From Lineus longissimus (Eukaryota; Nemertea; Pilidiophora; Heteronemertea; Lineidae): 60,000 nt of DNA. Where the stretch lies: positions 13,410,437 through 13,470,436 of the forward strand of contig NC_088313.1 in assembly GCF_910592395.1 (NCBI RefSeq). The letters run 5' to 3'. Below the pieces are notes generated by a model, which was not told the DNA's origin, did not search any database, and worked only from the letters and a program-made list of their open reading frames with translations. Position numbers and translations under genes: made by a program. This document shows positions 44,402 to 57,656 of the stretch, piece after piece. How positions within the stretch are numbered: position 1 is the first letter of the stretch; each line of letters opens with the position of its first letter.

Positions 44402-45346
44402 AACAAAGTTTTCGTGCTTTTAGCTGTCAACATCAATGGCTATAATATACTCCTACGGAATAGTAGAACTAATAGAACTAATTTCCGAAGTTTCCAATAG
44501 TTTGAACACAAATCAAAACATCGCCCATCAGCTGGACTCAGATCTGCATAAATTACGATAAATAATGATGTCGTCGCTTCAATTTCGCAAAGAAAGTTGA
44601 CTCCATTCGAAGGTTGTTTTGACCAAATTCTGTTGAACTCATCGTTATGAGGGCATTTGAACACATTCTCGTTGATCTTTTCTATAAACGTGTGAAGTTT
44701 CGTACCAAAATACGTTTCCGTAAAGGCTTAAAAAAGAAAATTTGTCACTTACAAAATCATCGCTCCGGTAGAAATAAAAAGGTCACCGCCATTTTCTTGA
44801 TGATAGTACTCCAGGTAACCGGCGGGAAATTTAAAGCGGGGTCATCCGGGGTCAAACAACAGTTTTGCTCACTACCGCCAACTGGTGATATAAATCCACA
44901 CTAATCTATTTTATATCAAAACTTCTGTATCATGAAGACCTTTTCAACTTTATTTCGAGCTTTTATCTGCTGGAATAGAGCGTCAAAAAATTGTTTTTTC
45001 ATTTACGCATTTTGCCCCCTGGGGAGCTGAATTTGAGTCGAATCGCCCAAATTTTTTTCCGTAAGCAACATTTTCTGCGGTGTTTATAAGCAAGACTAGA
45101 TTTGAAGTGCCTCGGTTGTATGATTACAAAATGCCCAACTTTGCCTACAGATGGATGGATGGATGGAAGGATGGCAGGATGGGTGGAAGGACGGACACCA
45201 ATCGAATAGCTATTTGACTAGCTCCGCTGACTTTGTCAGCTGAGCTAAAAATAGACAATACGCAATTCCAAGCCATTCTTGGGCAGTAAAGATCATCTTT
45301 GTAAAGCCCTCTAGATTTTGCAGAAAACATCTTTGCCCCAGGAGCC

Positions 45347-45545
45347 ACTGTGGACTAGTGGCTCAGACTCTCAGCTGGCAATCGAGAGGTCCCTGATTCA
45401 AACTCTACGGTGGGCATGAGACTTTAGGCAGGTCTCGTTGTCTAACTTGCCTTCGGCTACAGGTCAGGAATGCTCAGCTTGTAGCGCTGAATGAGCTGCT
45501 CATCCGAGTTCTACTGAAAAGTTTCAGGACAGACCGGGGTTTAGT
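45347..45545 (+). repeat. tRNA-derived SINE, copy 1
   Basis: The head has 'tggactagtggctcagac' (A-box-like) and 'gaggtccctgattcaaactc' (B-box-like). The body ('gaatgctcagcttgtagcgc', 'gagctgctcat', 'ttctactg') matches the minus-strand copy at 51735-51946. The shared body makes this a genuine SINE family. Confidence 0.7.
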
Positions 45546-46124
45546 GAGAAAATCAATGACATATCTACCGCAGTTGACATCAGGCTATAAACCCAAACTT
45601 GAAACTTTATCCCAAGTATATGATGTGACATTCAGATGGGCTTCGAGAAAGTCAGATCCTCCTTGGGGACCCGTTGTAAATTGCCTCTATGTATTGTGCT
45701 TCTCGACAAAGCAAGTGAGATCAATACCTCAAGAGCACACTCGAAAACTTTAAATGCTCTGCCTTTGTAAGAGGAACAGAACAAAAATCTGGAGGTCTGG
45801 CACAAGGACACAAGACTCTACCTCCTCCACCAGCAGTATTCCTCGACTTCTCGTATCCTGACATTCATCACGCAAGCCAATCAAGCCCACCCTTGCTCAA
45901 ACACCAACAACAATGAAATTAGTCCCATATTATGTTGACTTGCGGCATATTGGTTTGTCTTGATCTAGAGTTGTGGCACTTGATTACATCATGGCTTTCT
46001 TATCGCTTATTCTTTGATCATGGTCACCATCCCTTTTGCTGTCATCTCATTTGTCTATTTAGCCTAGTTCTTAGGCTGGATGGAAGGTGTGTGTGTGTTC
46101 TATGTCAAGAGCCCAATCTTGGTC
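45546..46124. other. Non-coding, nothing recognised
   Basis: Two short plus frames (45544-45753, 45932-46150) without motifs. Confidence 0.3.
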
Positions 46125-46630
46125 AGACTTATGGTCTTGATACATGCTGAGGTTTTGTATGACCTCAATATCAGACGTTGATGTCCTTTACATGGTCTTG
46201 ATACATGCTGAGGATTTTGATGACCTCAATATCAGACTTTGATGTCTTATACATGAGTTTTGGTAGATTGGATGATGACATTTGGGAATTCTGATGACCT
46301 TGATATGAGATTTGGAAATTTTGATGACCTTTTATCAGATTTGGTAACTTGAATGACCTAGATATGAGATTTGGGAATATGAATGACCTTGATGTGAGAT
46401 TTTGGAATATGGATGACCTTGATATGAGTTTTGGTAACTTGGATGACCTTGATATAAGACCTGGTGATTTGGATGACCTTGATATGATAATGTAAAATTT
46501 GGATGACCTTGATATGAGTTTTGGTAGCTTGGATGACCTTGATATGAGTTTTGGTAGCTTGGATGACCTTGATATGAGACTTGGTGATTTGGATGACCCA
46601 AAAATATGAGACCTCGTCATTTGGATGGCC
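46125..46630 (+). repeat. 30-bp minisatellite, about 15 units
   Basis: The unit is 'gcttggatgaccttgatatg' followed by 'agttttggta'. It is regular from about 46380 to 46590 and degenerate toward the 5' side. On the minus strand it stays open for 149 codons as a 10-residue repeat, which follows from the period and not from coding. Confidence 0.88.
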
Positions 46631-48860
46631 TTGATGTCAGGTCAGCAATTTTTCAATTTCAAACACATTTTCTATTCTATGAAACCAGATCTAAGCGAAT
46701 GGTGTAAATTCTCCCTGCCGCACCTCTTTCGAATAACCTCTACCATGAGGAAACAGGATACAGACTAACAGTAACAGAAATCTAGACCAATCAGCCAAAC
46801 AGCACGTATGGGAACCTGTTATTAGCCCGTTCATCATTCGACCAAGCTCAGCTGTGGATTCTATCATTCACCATGCGCAAAGTAGGGAAAGGCGACGCTG
46901 AATGTGTCTGACAAATTGTCATTTCTATTGACGGCAGTGATATTTGTGGCGTCATGATGCAATAAAATTAAGGGCTTTGGTCTGCACAAAGATTCTGGTG
47001 GTATGAGCAACAAGAGACTGTATTTGATAGAGGCCAAACACATCAGAGGTCTAGTCAGAAATTTCAAAGCACTACACAGGCAAAATATACTTTAAACTGC
47101 TAAATTATCAAGGCCACATTGTTTTCAAATTGTGATGATACACCGAGGGTCTTGGAACTTATACGCCAACATTTTTTTAGGTCCCTTTGAGAGAGGCTCC
47201 AAAAAAATATTGAGACATTTGTAGAACTCTAAATGTGGCTGCCAACAAACTGATAGACCCTGAATATGCCGTGATGATAACCATAGAACATGGAGAATGA
47301 AAAATTGGCAACTACATGTAGAGTACCCTGCAGTCTTATACTTTTCCACTTATTGAAAACATGGGCAAATACAAGGATGTAGATGTAATGGTAATGGATT
47401 TCTAGAGGAAGTGGTCAATCCCAAAGACATTAGTAGCCACTCTGGAAGCAAATGAGTAGCTTACTCGCAGATTTCCCATGGACATAAGTACAGGACTGGT
47501 GGTATAGGGAATAGTTGCATCTGAGCTGAGCTAACATGGACGCTGATTGCAGAAATATTAGGAAGGATATTGAGAAGCCCCTGAATGATGCAGATAATGC
47601 ATAATGCATGTACCAAAAAAAAAAAATCCATTGAAAATTCAATATCCAGCCAGGCCCACTTCAGAGATTACAAAATATAGGGAAGTCCTTCACCATCCTC
47701 AAAGTGGACCATAAATTCAATCTCAGGCAATTTAGAAAGACTTCAGACTGAAGTGTGCTCAATTTGATTTCATTAAGACGCCATATGAACCGGATCACTA
47801 TTGGCCACCACTGTCTGTGACAGTAACAGCCATGTCAATTTCACTTATCCTTTATATGATTGGATTGTTACATTTGGAAGTCTTTAGGAAGATCGCATCA
47901 AGCATTTCTTTCCGACCATGCGCGGCTGGTGTCTATCATCGCAATTTACATTACTTCGTAGGGACTTCCAAGGTCGCTCATACCCAAACTTGATCCTCTC
48001 ATTACTCATCTGATGTAAGCTATTCAGATAAAGTAGTAGTCAGCTGTGGGTGACATAGCAATACTCCATCTGACCGTTTGCTATACCAGGAATTAATAAT
48101 CCATGGTGGGTGGTAGAAATGATGGCCACAATAAGTCGAACACACCTGTAAGTCATAAATGATCTGATTTGGTTCCTTTTCGGCAGCATTGCAGCCCATT
48201 CATCTTGTCTTAATTCTGAAAACACAGTTCCTTTTCATCACATCAGCAGTCTCCTCTTATTGCCTGTTTGATGTAAGCCAAGTGATAGTCAGCTGCAATC
48301 GACACTGGCATCCTTCATCAGACCTTTTGTTATACAAGCAGCTCATAACTGGTTGTGGGTGATGATGACTAGAGCTTCGGCAGACATTTATACGCATCGC
48401 AAAGAAGATACTCTGGTTGAAAGGACTGAAGATGAGCAGTGTTGAATTACTACAATCCCCAATTGGAGATGACACAGTTTGATCTCAATCAACTGTAAAT
48501 CCATTGGACAATGGCACTTTGATACTTTGTCAGTTGATGACCTTTTTTTGGCTGTGATATATGCTAGCCAGACTGGGAGAGACGGCCACCATATGCAATG
48601 TATACATCACTAGTCCATGTGGTTTCATTTATAAGCAGGCAAGTTGATGTTGACACCGATGTCTTCAGGTCAGGGACTTGGTCTCCAGTTGAAAACTGTA
48701 GATGAACCTTGAAAATCATGCTTCATGTCAGTGGAACAGGCAGATATCTTATGTAGCTGGAAAATGGTAAAGCAACTGACAACCTAAAGGATCCATTACA
48801 CGATCGAATCTCATCCTCATCAAATATTCAAACCTTCCATACAACCAGTGAAACCAGACT
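46631..48860. other. Non-coding DNA
   Basis: No convincing genes. A similar phrase ('gatgtaagc...agtcagctg') near 48010 and 48270 suggests another old local duplication. Confidence 0.3.
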
Positions 48861-48864
48861 CCAG

Positions 48865-49400
48865 AAGCTGGCTGAAATAACCAAGGAGACTGGGAAAGGG
48901 GGCTGAATTTTGTTCCATCACGGAACCTGCCATTCATATCTGTCAGAAAGTAATCTGGTTCACATTAAATATTAATAGCTCTGCTAAAGGCAGGCAGTTC
49001 CTTCTTCAACTTCTGCAACCAAAAGGTGCTCTTTCAAACTGCTTCTTATCTGAAATGAATAAATAGAGAAAAAGTTGGGTTGATGACTTTGCAGAGAGCA
49101 ATAATGTACATGTACGATCAGTACATTATATCAAAATATCCAACAACGCACATCTATAGAGTCCTAAAATACTCTTAAGCTGGCTGTTATGACCAACGAG
49201 CCTGGCAGAGGGGACCGGCAGTTCAATCAGGAAACCTGCCATTGATATCTTTTAGAAAGTAACCCTGTTCACATAAAATATTTACAGCTCAGCTATAGGC
49301 AAGGCAGTCTCCCCATCGATTTCTGCAACCAAAAGATATGTTGAGTCCAACTGTCTTTTTTAGAACTTAAGACTGCAACTTGTGCAATAGAAAAAACTTG
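48865..49400 (+). repeat. Diverged tandem duplication, about 310-bp units
   Basis: 'ggctgaaataaccaaggaga', 'ggaacctgccattcatatct', 'gaaagtaatctggttcacat' and 'tctgcaaccaaaag' near 48868-49030 recur in the same order near 49180-49335. Confidence 0.65.
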
Positions 49401-51055
49401 GGTAGATGACTTTGAAGAAAGCAATACGTATGATCAAATTATCTCAGCAAATAATCCAACAAAGCACACTTAGAGTGCTCAAATACTCCAACCCCTTTGC
49501 AACTTCAGATGAATAATATTCCATCAATAAATAAGTAGATTGCTAAGTTTCCATAGGAGTTATTGACGTAAGCATCTATCCCGTCAAGTTTCCGTGAATT
49601 TAGGTGTCCCCTGGCATCACTAAATCCAGCTTTGTAGGCAAATGTAGCCAAACGCTGTCATCTTATAGAAATAAATCAAGACGGCGTCCTGCAGACTTCA
49701 AGTTGGTGACCAAGAGTAAATATTAGACTTACGGAGGTGAGCTTGAAGAAGAACACCAACATTATCTTCTCCTTTTGTGTGTTCTTTGGGATGATGAGGC
49801 TCAGTCTGGTTGTACAGTAGTTATGCCAAGCAAATCCATTACATCTTCAGAACGGTACAGGAGGCCAGGCCTCTAGCTCAGCCGAGGCAACGAAGGCAAT
49901 GCCACAAGTAATAGTGCCCTTCAGCATTGCCTTCTTGTCCTCACATTTTCAACTTGACAAGAGGCTATTACCTTGCTGTCATAAAAGATGGCTTTGATGC
50001 CCTCTGACTTAGCCTTGATCACAAGGCACAGTATGTCTATCTTTTATATGAAATGCTAACTCTGTCAATCTTGTATTAAGCCATCAATAGAAGCTTCCAA
50101 CTGTCACTCATTTTGATCGATTAATTGTACAGATCTTCTGACATTGCTAATGATATTAAATAAATGCCTCAATGCAATGAAAAGAAGGTACAGCTGCAAT
50201 TTCAGCCAATGAAAGTTCCCAATGTTGTCCAATCATGCAGGCATTTGAAACTTATTTTCAGTTCATTGCCATAGAAGTAGTTTCAAAATAATGGACACCA
50301 AATTGATGCGAAAATAAATTGTTTTGTAGGCAGCATCATCTGATAAGATGCACGCAGCTAACATTTCAAAAAACATATTCAGCCTGTGGTAGATCGGGGT
50401 AAAATTAAAATGGCAAACAGCAATGAAATACTACCATGGTGTTTCTGAATGCAACATTAAACAGATACCATCATTACAAATTAATTGTCAGTTGATTTTC
50501 CGCTTTAGTGCACTGAAAATCAATTAGAAATAGCTCATTTTCTAAATCATGCAAATCACCAGGATCATTTTTCAACTCATTGCCATGTCATGCAAAATAT
50601 CATCACAATTTACGTCATGATATTATTCCCAACAAATTGTTTTGTAGCCTGATGTTCCAATGACGTGGTGATGCCATCTGACATTACGTGCACATCACTG
50701 ATTTGCTAAAATCAAACTACATGGCAAGGATCACCACATAGATGCATCATCTTGTCTTGAATAGTTGCAACAACAACAACTGCATAAATGCTTAATTTAG
50801 GGAGTTTAATTGAGGGTCATCTACTCCTCTTTCTCTTTGTATAAGAAAATTCATCGCAAAAGACATAAAGAAATCCTTGGATACAAAATATCCTTCATGG
50901 TTCTTTGCTGTTTTTTGTTGACAATCGTTCGTTTTGGCCACAACTAGCATTAACAGTTACACCATGTTAATTTATAGTGGTCCCATGAGCGATACAGCTA
51001 AACAGCCTCATAAATTAGCTGTTAATTGTCAGTAATCTAATCAAGCAACATTAGT
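49401..51055. other. Non-coding AT-rich DNA
   Basis: No open frames of note and no recognised repeat or RNA. Confidence 0.35.
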
Positions 51056-51121
51056 ACAAAAATGATACGGACTTTCCATCCATCATAAACAAAAATGATA
51101 CAGACTTTCCATCCATCATAT
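51056..51121 (+). repeat. Two tandem 33-bp units
   Basis: 'aaaaatgatacggactttcc' plus 'atccatcata' is repeated once with one or two differences. Confidence 0.85.
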
Positions 51122-51397
51122 ATGTCAGAGACTGGTAGCAGTACCAGTATCTACTTGTCTCCATGGGAGCCTGGTGTAATTCATCATCAATTATACAACT
51201 TCCATCAAATGTTTTAAATTCTATCTTCAAAACTCATTAAAATGACATCCAGCAGAGATCCCAAGGATACAATCCAACATGTCAAGCAACCGAACGAATT
51301 GGAGGCTTATTGTAAGCCAAACATTTAACGTAAGGCATGTATTGAAGCTGAGATGCATGGGAGCGTGTATCAGCATTCCAACGCACATCCCCGCGAT

Positions 51398-51433
51398 CAA
51401 GAATTAATAAAGACTTATCTTCATTAATTCTTG
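51398..51433. repeat. Short hairpin, 11-bp perfect arms
   Basis: 'caagaattaat' (51398-51408) and 'attaattcttg' (51423-51433) pair around a 14-nt loop. No downstream feature to relate it to. Confidence 0.7.
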
Positions 51434-51734
51434 CTGTGATGTAACTAAAGGTACCATCAAGTCAGAACCTTATACTAAAAAATCATTCCATTTGAAACAA
51501 CCAGCAAGTAGAGTGTTGGGGAGCAGTGTTTACCTTGGTGGGGTGGGGAAATTTCGGGACACAAGAGAAACTAACCAAGTCGAGAGTGACAGAATTCTGA
51601 CCGCTATACTGTGCAATCTGCTCTTTTCGGGCGATGGGCGATGGAGATATCCTGTTCGGAGATTGAAATAAATGCAAGTTTTTCTTTTTTAGGGATTTAT
51701 AATGTACAAAATTCTCAAAGCACTTTACATTTTA

Positions 51735-51946
51735 TCCCAAATCTGAGTTGAAGCCTTCCAGTAGAAATCAAATGAGCTGCTGAATCAGTGCTACAACCTG
51801 AGCATTTCTAACTGGTACCCATTTAAAGACCTGGGTGGAGTTAGGCATGTAAGGCAAAGAGGCCTGCCCAGAGTCTCGTGCCGACGGTGGGGATCGGACC
51901 AGGGACCTTTTGACCGCTAATCAGACACGCGAGCCTCTACACTAAC
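51735..51946 (-). repeat. tRNA-derived SINE, copy 2 (minus strand)
   Basis: On the minus strand 'ttagtgtagaggctcgcg' and 'ggtccctggtccgatccc' are A-box- and B-box-like. The body shares 'gaatgctcagcttgtagc'-type sequence with 45347-45545. It also has a segment with 'aaatgggtacc' absent from copy 1, so copy 1 carries a deletion or the copies belong to different subfamilies. Confidence 0.72.
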
Positions 51947-54046
51947 ATGACTCATCTCTTAAGCCTCCCTTGCAAGCCTGGACCTACAGTTCAAACTTAT
52001 AATTTGGAAAGCATGTATGAATCTGAATGCCAGTATAAAAACCTGATATCTTGTTCCATATTCCATCCTACGACAATCAATGTTTTGTGCGAATCAACAA
52101 CTGGAGAAATAAATAAACCCACTGCTGACATGATTACAGCCGAGTGGTAGAAATCGGTGGGCAGTAGGCAGTGGGAATCCTTGGAAACTGAATTGATTAT
52201 CAATATGTTGGGTAACACACCAAGAATGAAGGGTCATCAGAGCCAAGAAGGAGTGTCCTGATGGGCAAATATTGGGTAACTGACGATTATACTAACTCAG
52301 ATCGTTCAAACAAGTACTTTCAGCTCTCTGAGATTTGCCTTGGCTTGTTTTCAGATCGATTGTTACATCAGACAGGATTGTACTCGACTTGTTCAGCTTA
52401 TATTTTGAAGATTGTATTTTTATGAGTGAGAGTATGGTTTTAGTGTTTTCTCATCAGACTGAGACAGGAGGGTTCTGTAAATGTTCACAAAATAGGGGCG
52501 GATCCAGGAAATGGAAAAAGAAAGGACGGGCACTAAAGTTCTCACCAAAATTGCTGGTCTGTTCCAAAGTTTCATGGTCAATTTCAAAGATTTTTCATGG
52601 GGGGGGGGGGGGGGTTGTCTGGTGCACGTCTGGTGGATCAATGCCTACTAAAGACCTCATCTGCTGGCAAGTCAAATGTCATTTTTAGGCTTTAAAAGTC
52701 TGTGTAGAGATAATGCTTCTCCCTCCAATGTCTAAACTCAAGCAACCACTTCTTTTTCTCATTAGGTTCTGACAAATGGTAGGTCTCTCTTCCATATTGG
52801 CCATGGGAACATCAAACGGATAACCAGTATAACCTGTAAACATCAGCCCAAGAGAGTATTGGCTTCCAAATAGGTGGCACTGATAGTCACTACGGCTGAG
52901 GGAATGCGTCAAATGACGTCAAAACAAAATTCATGTTAATATTTCTCAGCCACAAAAATGCAATATCAAGTGACAGTCAGCACCACTTAAGCGGCGGTTG
53001 TAGTTTTGCCGGTGTCCAATTGATATCAAAGAAAATCCCACAGGAATTCTGAAACCATCTACCACAGACAGACCTTTGCGCCACATTTGAAGTCAGATCA
53101 TGCCCTTCCTGCCACCTACTGATTGGCTTGATGGGAAAACAGCCATTCCAGGACAGACTTTACAGTGATATTACTGATAATTTGTCTGGGCTGGTTGGCG
53201 CGTTGACTAGTGTACCTTTAGATGTTGTTTCCAATGTCAACATTTATGGTGTCTTCGGCAAGGACACTCACAAATTGTTCCTTTTCTCTGTGAACCCAGT
53301 CGAAATGTTAAATTGATATCATATTTTCGTTTCCGTAAAAAACTTCATAAACAATGAAACTATGGCGAAAGCTGGTGTTGAAAGGGTTATTTATGACAAA
53401 TTATGAGAAAAGGGCTCAAAATTAAGATGGCAATCCCCTAGATGGGGGGGGGGGGGTCATTTTATAAAACTTATAAACATGATAAAAGCACATCCCCCTA
53501 TAGACTTGCTGAGGGGTGGAGCCAGGGCTAGGTTTTACCCATGGCCTCTTCACACCCGAAGAATTAGTGGTCAGGAAAAGTTGAAGGCAATTATTTTCAT
53601 GAATTTCAATTGACGATATATTGTATAAAAAATATGTATCACGTCAAGAAGCCCAAGACCATAATGTCAAGGAGCCCACTCAACATGTACTTGAAAATGT
53701 TATTGGGTTATGAACTTCTCATTCATTCAAGTTTGGAGAACCTTTCCTTTATTTGAACAACGTCTGATATTACCCACTTAACCGCTAATATTCAACAGCA
53801 GAATTGGTAGCAATCATTCCAACGGTTCCACTTTCATTCATGAATTCCCCAACTCCTGTGCTTTAACGAATCACCGAGGCCCATGTTTACAAATGGTAAG
53901 CCCACCAGCTGAGCCAACCAATACCTGAACGAAAATAGCTCTCCACATGTACATGCACCATAGCTAAACCGCTAATTCGGGTTGACCTAAAGGCCTCGAC
54001 AGTGGTATTGGCATAGCGTTCCATTTGAACAATTCTGAGCGGATTT
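51947..54046. other. Non-coding; two long poly-G tracts
   Basis: G16 at 52599-52614 and G13 at 53444-53456. Short open frames (for example 52335-52688) are interrupted by low-complexity sequence and lack motifs. Confidence 0.35.
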
Positions 54047-56750
54047 ATGGTGAGGCATATGTGTGTTAGGGCATTTAGCCACCTGAAGGAAAGGATTCAA
54101 TGTTCCTTGGACCGGCTTCAAAGTGACATAGTGCGGGGGACGACCAGTGTAGCTCGGGAGATGGGTGTACCACTGGTCTGTTCTTGTGCCCCGGAACACT
54201 CCAACAGGATACACACAGAGAGTGTAGAAGGAACAGTGGAGAGAACAGTTTATCATCAACAGGTAAACTACTATCTTCTTCTAGTATAAGATATTGATCA
54301 GAGGATACCAATACCTGTAGTTGCCGAGGAGAAGATACCAAAAAATATATCCATCATGATACATTTGTTGCTCGTAAATCAAAGACTTTTTATCAAACCT
54401 TTTAGCCAAATCGTCAATTTTTTCAATATTTCTGACAGTTCTTCGATTGACACGTTAATAAGTTAGTCTCAGTTAGTTTTTTGTTTTTTTAATGTCCACA
54501 CTTCACTGGGTGACTCAGTGATTATGAAACCAGAATCTGTAACTTTTTGGAAGTTTTATTTTTATGAATACTTTTATGGTCAGTCCAATAATGAGTCATC
54601 CCAGGTGGTGACTGTCATTTTGTGACGGACGCCAGTTTTCATCGTAATGGGACTTCACCATAAAAAAGTTCCTCAGTACATTTTTACAAACACGATTGCT
54701 GCCTCGATTTATCTCAGAAGATATAGGAGAATGAAATTTTCACAAACGAATAAATGAAAAAATAAACTAGATGGTTGTAGCAAATGTCGGCCCATGTCAT
54801 TTTGTATGAGTGGTTTTGTAAAACATTGCATACATTCATGCATTATAGTTCCCTGGAGTGTAACGGGAGACAAAGAAAGCCGAGGTTTATTGTGACGTAG
54901 GTTCCAGTCACAACCTGGACCTGTCCTAGATGTAAGGGCCCTATCAAGTTTTTTGAAGGCCAGTTATGATCAGAAGCGTGTATGAGTAAGATAACAAGCA
55001 GGGGTTGATATTGTCTGGAACGGTGTGATAAATGACAACAATTTGTTTACCAAGTCTGCAGGTAGGCCCAGGAAATTAACTCAAGAAAACAATTTGGAAT
55101 TGGTCTCGAATTAGCAGCCAGAAAATTCCGACTCGAATGACTTCATGTTTACTTTAGGCTAATGCCCCACTCCGTGACTTCAGATTACCAAATTTCTTTC
55201 AGTTTTTTCAATGGAAAAATATTTATCGGCGAAAAATTGGGCTGTTAGCAATTTCTGTTCCACCCACACACAACAGTATCAGACAAATCAATGGCCAGCA
55301 AATATGAACTAAAAATCAATCTCTAGGATCCGATACCAATATCCATCACCAATCTAATCACGCCAACCAAACCGCTCACCCCATCAAACGAGACCTGGGA
55401 AAATACTCCAAGAATTCGCCCAACCTAATTTCTTGTGTCACAAATACTCACTTATCGATCAGCTATTCAGCCCTATCCAACAAATAATTAAGTCCTGGAT
55501 CAAATTTTCTGGGCCGATTGGATTTATTGAAAATTTCCAAGCCTGAATTAGGAGTTAACAGGAAGATTAGACTGTTTGGAGATGTGATTTATCAAGGGGC
55601 AGTGGGTCCAGCATACATGTATAGTCTTTTGGATACTTGTAAGGTTCATTATGAAATCGAGGCAGGAGTTGTAATTGGGCACAACAAACGATCGAAAGAC
55701 ACAAAGAGAGAAGTTTTCAAGCAGAAATGTGAGGCTGGCAATGTCGTATTATCTTATAACCATGATACTGTTTCTTCCAATGTTTACACTGTTGATTATT
55801 AGAACTGCTGGCCACAGTGTCACTCTTCCTCGGTGGGTGACAATTTTATTAGGAGATTTCATCATGACGAATTAAACACAGTGACAGTTTAAGTACTTCT
55901 CAATGATAGTCTATCTTTTTACATTGCTATTTGGCATACATGTCACATAACTTCTCGCAAAATAACCTGATGTTGTTGGTGGGGACACAAGTTATTCAAG
56001 ATGTTAAACTGCATCTGCCCAAAGCAGGTCTTTGGGGAATCGTTTCTTAACCTTATGATGATATGGCTATGGCTAGCTTTTTGGGAGGGGGGAGGCAAAG
56101 GCTCTCTTGGGAGGGAGGGAAATGACACTTAATGAAATTCTTCAGCCAAAATCTTGGTCAAAACTTGTTTTTTGTGCCATGATGTAGTCTATTACTCACC
56201 TGACAGAAGACAAAAAGATGGAGGAACGTACAAGCCGGAAGGGTTCACACAACCTTAAATAACCCCGGCAAAGATAGGTATGCTGCTATGAACCAGCAGA
56301 GTGTGGGGAAGATAAACACAGCTACAGGTGGGAGATCAAGGCAAGATACAAATTCCTCAGGCCTTCAGACATGATATACAGTTGAGGAGAATTTGGCTAT
56401 CACAACACTGCAATTCGCTTAGAATAATAGAAAATAGAGTTATGGTGTAGAACACTCAGATATCAGACAATCTGATATCCTGATGTACTACAACCAACAT
56501 GTTTCCACATTTTTCAACTAAAACCAACAAGCTACCACATTTTTCCTTCACTCTCACAGAGACTTCATCATATTTGCAGAAATGAAAGAAATACATTCGT
56601 GCCTTGAAACTGTAGAACGAATGACCGAATTCCAATAATGGGATTCGACTGGTTTCCTCTAAAGGTTTTGAGCCAGTTCCATGATCTGTACTGGAGGAAT
56701 TGGTTGAATATAGCTGTTTGTAAAAGTGTGTTTTCCAAACAAAACTCAAA
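54047..56750. other. Mostly non-coding; weak exon-like frames
   Basis: A frame ending at CAACAG|GTAAAC (donor after 54262, phase 0) and another at 55518-55802 are not supported by a recognisable domain. I do not call them genes. Confidence 0.3.
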
Positions 56751-56754
56751 GGCA

Positions 56755-57110
56755 TTACATCAAGTTAAATGTTCATTTACTGATAAACTTGCAGGCATTA
56801 CAGCGAGAGAAATGTCGATATCCTGACAAACTTACAAGCAGTATAGCAAGTCAAGTGTCCATTTCCTGACAAACTTTAAGGCATTGCAGCAAACAATGTG
56901 TCGATTTCTAGACAAACTTAGGTATTACAGCATTAGTAAACTGTCGATATCGAAAGAAACTTGCAGGCATTACAGCAAGAGAAGTGTCGATGTCCTGACA
57001 AACTTACAGGCATTACAGTAAATTTTGAGACAAACTTACAGGCATGACGGGAAGTAAAATTTCGATATCCTGCCAAACTTACAGGCATTGCAGCAAGTAA
57101 AATGTCGCAG
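56755..57110 (+). repeat. Degenerate minisatellite, period about 50 bp
   Basis: Units contain 'aaacttacaggcattacagc' then 'aagtgtcgatatcctgac' and recur from 56755 to 57110 with indels. Confidence 0.75.
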
Positions 57111-57656
57111 GCATTTACAGCAATCAGGCCATCTTTGGGGAGACAAAGTAGATTTCACAGCTTTTTTCACTGCTAAAGCTGAACAAAATATTCCATTGTT
57201 TTCAATGATATGGGGAAAAAGAATGACTTGAGGCAAGCTGAAGTAATGACATTTTTCACCTGTGCACTGCAAACACTCTGTAAGTGATGTTGGATTACTG
57301 GCATGTTTCTAGGCTATAACCTGACAACAGCTATGCCTCAAGCAGGTTTGGATATTCAGGGGGAAATAAGACTATATGTATAGTTAGAGAGTGCAGATAA
57401 CAATATTTTGCTTGAAAAGGGAAATAAGAATAAAGTTAATCAACTAACAGATGACAACAGACGATTTTAAGAGTTCAATTTAAAAAGAGTTTTTTTAAAG
57501 TCTAAAGGAAGGAGACTTGCAATAAAGCATCCTGAACCTAATGGTCCTACACTCCTGTATGACAGTACTCCCTTTAAAGGTCGACAATGTATATATTTTG
57601 GATAATAAAATGATGCAAAGCATAATGGTGGTCAAGATGGCATTTAAGCTTATTTT
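57111..57656. other. Non-coding spacer
   Basis: Nothing recognised. Confidence 0.3.

Larger units (their letters stand above)
43314..45250 (+). repeat. Family B repeat, copy 2, with about 880-bp insertion
   Basis: Matches copy 1 from its start to 43519 and again from about 44402 to the end. The intervening ~880 bp (43520-44401) replaces only about 4 bp of copy 1. The two copies are head-to-tail with no spacer, 1009 bp apart at their starts, so the pair arose by tandem duplication. No TSD flanks the insertion that I can see. Near the end is a GGAT-rich microsatellite (45149-45190). Confidence 0.8.

Noticed and set aside
46171-46620. 149-codon minus frame with 10-residue repeats as a repetitive protein
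   Set aside because: It is fully explained by the 30-bp minisatellite. There is no flanking non-repetitive coding sequence or start context.
54047-54262. Exon ending at CAACAG|GTAAAC
   Set aside because: The donor is acceptable and phase 0, but the peptide shows no family resemblance, and one short frame with a donor is expected by chance in 60 kb.
55518-55802. 94-codon plus frame
   Set aside because: It has no ATG at its start, no clear splice sites and no recognisable motif, although its composition is protein-like.
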